Source: Campylobacterota bacterium
GTDB lineage: Bacteria > Campylobacterota > Campylobacteria > Campylobacterales > Sulfurovaceae
Assembly: GCA_015488875.1 (NCBI GenBank)
Contig: WFMX01000104.1
Location: 1 to 5,884 of the forward strand
Length of the DNA stretch: 5,884 nt
Reading direction: 5' to 3'
Part shown: positions 4,712 to 5,884 of the stretch, one piece after another
How positions within the stretch are numbered: the stretch's first letter is position 1
How the letters are laid out: every line of letters starts with the position of its first letter
Program-made: the position numbers and the translations under genes
The notes under the pieces: generated by a model
What the model saw: the letters and a program-made list of their open reading frames with translations, nothing else
The model's database searches: none
Told to the model about the DNA's origin: nothing

Positions 4712-5842
4712 TTACTGAATGGATAGCTCTCTTCTACACCATTTGAGAAATAGTCTATCTGGATTGATGTTTTTGTCTACATCTGTATCGTCCAATATGA
4801 GCTTAGATAGTCTATCAGCCATCAAGGGAGCAAATACAAATCCTCTGCCTCCATAACCATTGGCTACATATAGATTTGGGAAGTGTTCTAGTGGTGGCTT
4901 AGAACCTTTGGGTAGGGTAGGGTGGTCGATGAGCATCTTCTCTACTGCTATTACTCTGCCTACTAGAGGGAAATAGTCTTTAGAACCAGATCTCATACCG
5001 CAAAAGGTCTCTTTGAGTCGGAAGTCACTACTATCTACCATGGTGGAGGCTTTCTCTTCTAGCGATGATAATGGTTTGCCATCACAAGCTGTGCATGGGT
5101 ATGGTGATTTGACATGCGTAGCACCTACTTTGATGATACCCTCTATATTGGCAGAGATCGATATCTGCTTGTGCATGCTTATGGGCAGATCCAGATCGCT
5201 ATAGTAGTCTCCACGCGAACCCCAAGTACCTCTCACGCCCATATATCTCATATCGAGTAGTTGGTTTTGATAGCCAGTAGCCAAGACTATGTTGTGCGAT
5301 AGGTAGCTCTTCTTGCCGTCGCTCACTACCCAATGATCATCTATATGCTCTATGCTAGAGACATTCAACTGCTCTTTTGGGATATCCTCCACCATCGCTC
5401 TACATAGGGCAGGGGCATCACATAGACCAGCATCTGCAAATAGAAAACTATCAAGATCGCTATTTATATTTAGAGTTTTCAATTTTTGACTATCTAGCCA
5501 TCTATATTCACTTTGGTTATGTACTGCATACTCTGAGAATTTTGTAGCATCATTCATATCTTTTGGTATGCGGATGACACCTGTCTGACTGAACTCTTTG
5601 GGAAAGTTTTGCAGATAAAAATCTCTTGCAAGTAGATAAGCTTCATTGGTCAATCTCTGTAGCGGAGAGCCTTTGCCTATCTTGGGCGATATGAAAGCAC
5701 CAGCAGCACCAGAGCCACCACTAGCAGCTACACTACTCCTATCCAATAGCAGTATATCTGTGCCTCTAGTTCTTAAAGTGTAAGCGACAGTAGCACCTGC
5801 TATACCTGAACCTATGACTATGGTATGATAAACTTTTTTCAA
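4712..5842 (-). CDS. FAD-dependent oxidoreductase, MnmC C-terminal-domain-like
   Basis: This 376-residue flavoprotein of the DAO/glycine-oxidase superfamily opens with a dinucleotide-binding motif, GSGIAG (11-16), and an acidic strand end at LLLD (D34). It then shows features of the MnmC oxidoreductase domain: ASGGSGAAGAFISP (40-53), VLATGYQNQ (186-194), VRGTWGSRGDYY (203-214), VGATH (239-243), GMRSGSKDYFPLVG (282-295), YVANGYGGRGFVFAPLMADRL (325-345) and a PDRL end (361-364). In E. coli this domain oxidises cmnm5s2U34 to nm5s2U34 in tRNA wobble uridines. The methyltransferase domain fused to it there is absent, and length matches the isolated domain. Other DAO-family amine oxidases are possible, so the substrate is inferred. 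The TTG start (5840-5842) is chosen because it places the FAD motif normally and no ATG or GTG lies between it and the upstream in-frame stop. Its Shine-Dalgarno match is poor. Coupling to an upstream gene ending one base before it is likely. Confidence 0.78.
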   Translation of the reverse strand: MKKVYHTIVIGSGIAGATVAYTLRTRGTDILLLDRSSVAASGGSGAAGAFISPKIGKGSPLQRLTNEAYLLARDFYLQNFPKEFSQTGVIRIPKDMNDATKFSEYAVHNQSEYRWLDSQKLKTLNINSDLDSFLFADAGLCDAPALCRAMVEDIPKEQLNVSSIEHIDDHWVVSDGKKSYLSHNIVLATGYQNQLLDMRYMGVRGTWGSRGDYYSDLDLPISMHKQISISANIEGIIKVGATHVKSPYPCTACDGKPLSSLEEKASTMVDSSDFRLKETFCGMRSGSKDYFPLVGRVIAVEKMLIDHPTLPKGSKPPLEHFPNLYVANGYGGRGFVFAPLMADRLSKLILDDTDVDKNINPDRLFLKWCRRELSIQ

Positions 5843-5843
5843 C

Positions 5844-5884
5844 TTATATAGATATCTCTTTGATATCAGTCCTAAAATTCATAC
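5844..5884 (-). CDS. possible 3' end of an upstream gene, cut by window edge
   Basis: In the minus frame ending at TAA (5844-5846) the sequence is open to the window edge and reads MNFRTDIKEISI then stop. The stop lies one base before the TTG start of the oxidoreductase, typical spacing for coupled genes. Thirteen codons are too few to identify a product or prove coding. The ATG seen is probably internal rather than a start. Confidence 0.33.
   Translation of the reverse strand, partial: MNFRTDIKEISI

Overview
The window looks like chromosomal DNA of an AT-leaning Campylobacterota-type bacterium (Sulfurovum/Sulfurimonas-like). This is inferred from the character of the GuaA protein, heavy use of AGA, ATA and CTA codons, and promoters with a clear TATAAT box but no convincing -35 box. 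No database search was possible, so the placement is tentative.

All intact genes lie on the minus strand, so transcription runs from high to low coordinates. At the right edge is a short stretch that may be the 3' end of an upstream gene. One base later comes a stand-alone FAD-dependent oxidoreductase resembling the C-terminal domain of the tRNA-modification enzyme MnmC (4712-5842, TTG start). After a 110-bp gap with a good -10 box comes guaA, GMP synthase (3066-4601), the anchor housekeeping gene.

A 221-bp intergenic region (2845-3065) follows. It holds a weak terminator-like hairpin after guaA, an 80-bp patch of about 51% GC between very AT-rich flanks, and a promoter whose core is bracketed by an inverted repeat. 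This promoter should drive a two-gene polysaccharide unit: a Wza-type outer-membrane export lipoprotein (2104-2844, GTG start) and, 8 bp on, a WecA/MraY-family undecaprenyl-phosphate sugar-phosphate transferase (1076-2095). Together they supply an initiating step and an exit step for surface polysaccharide. The chain-length regulator, kinase, flippase, polymerase and other glycosyltransferases are not in the window.

The left end is accessory DNA. A monocistronic, cysteine-rich secreted protein of unknown function (216-986, lower GC than its neighbours) has its own extended -10 promoter. It ends 8 bp from the stop of a decayed RHS-family fragment on the plus strand (1-207). The fragment keeps the end of the RHS core but has lost the section between two FAGG motifs, its upstream reading frame and any toxin tip. 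I see no tRNA, rRNA, CRISPR array or insertion sequence. The items most worth a second look are the RHS scar with its secreted-protein neighbour, the GC patch before the export gene, and the stand-alone MnmC2-like enzyme.
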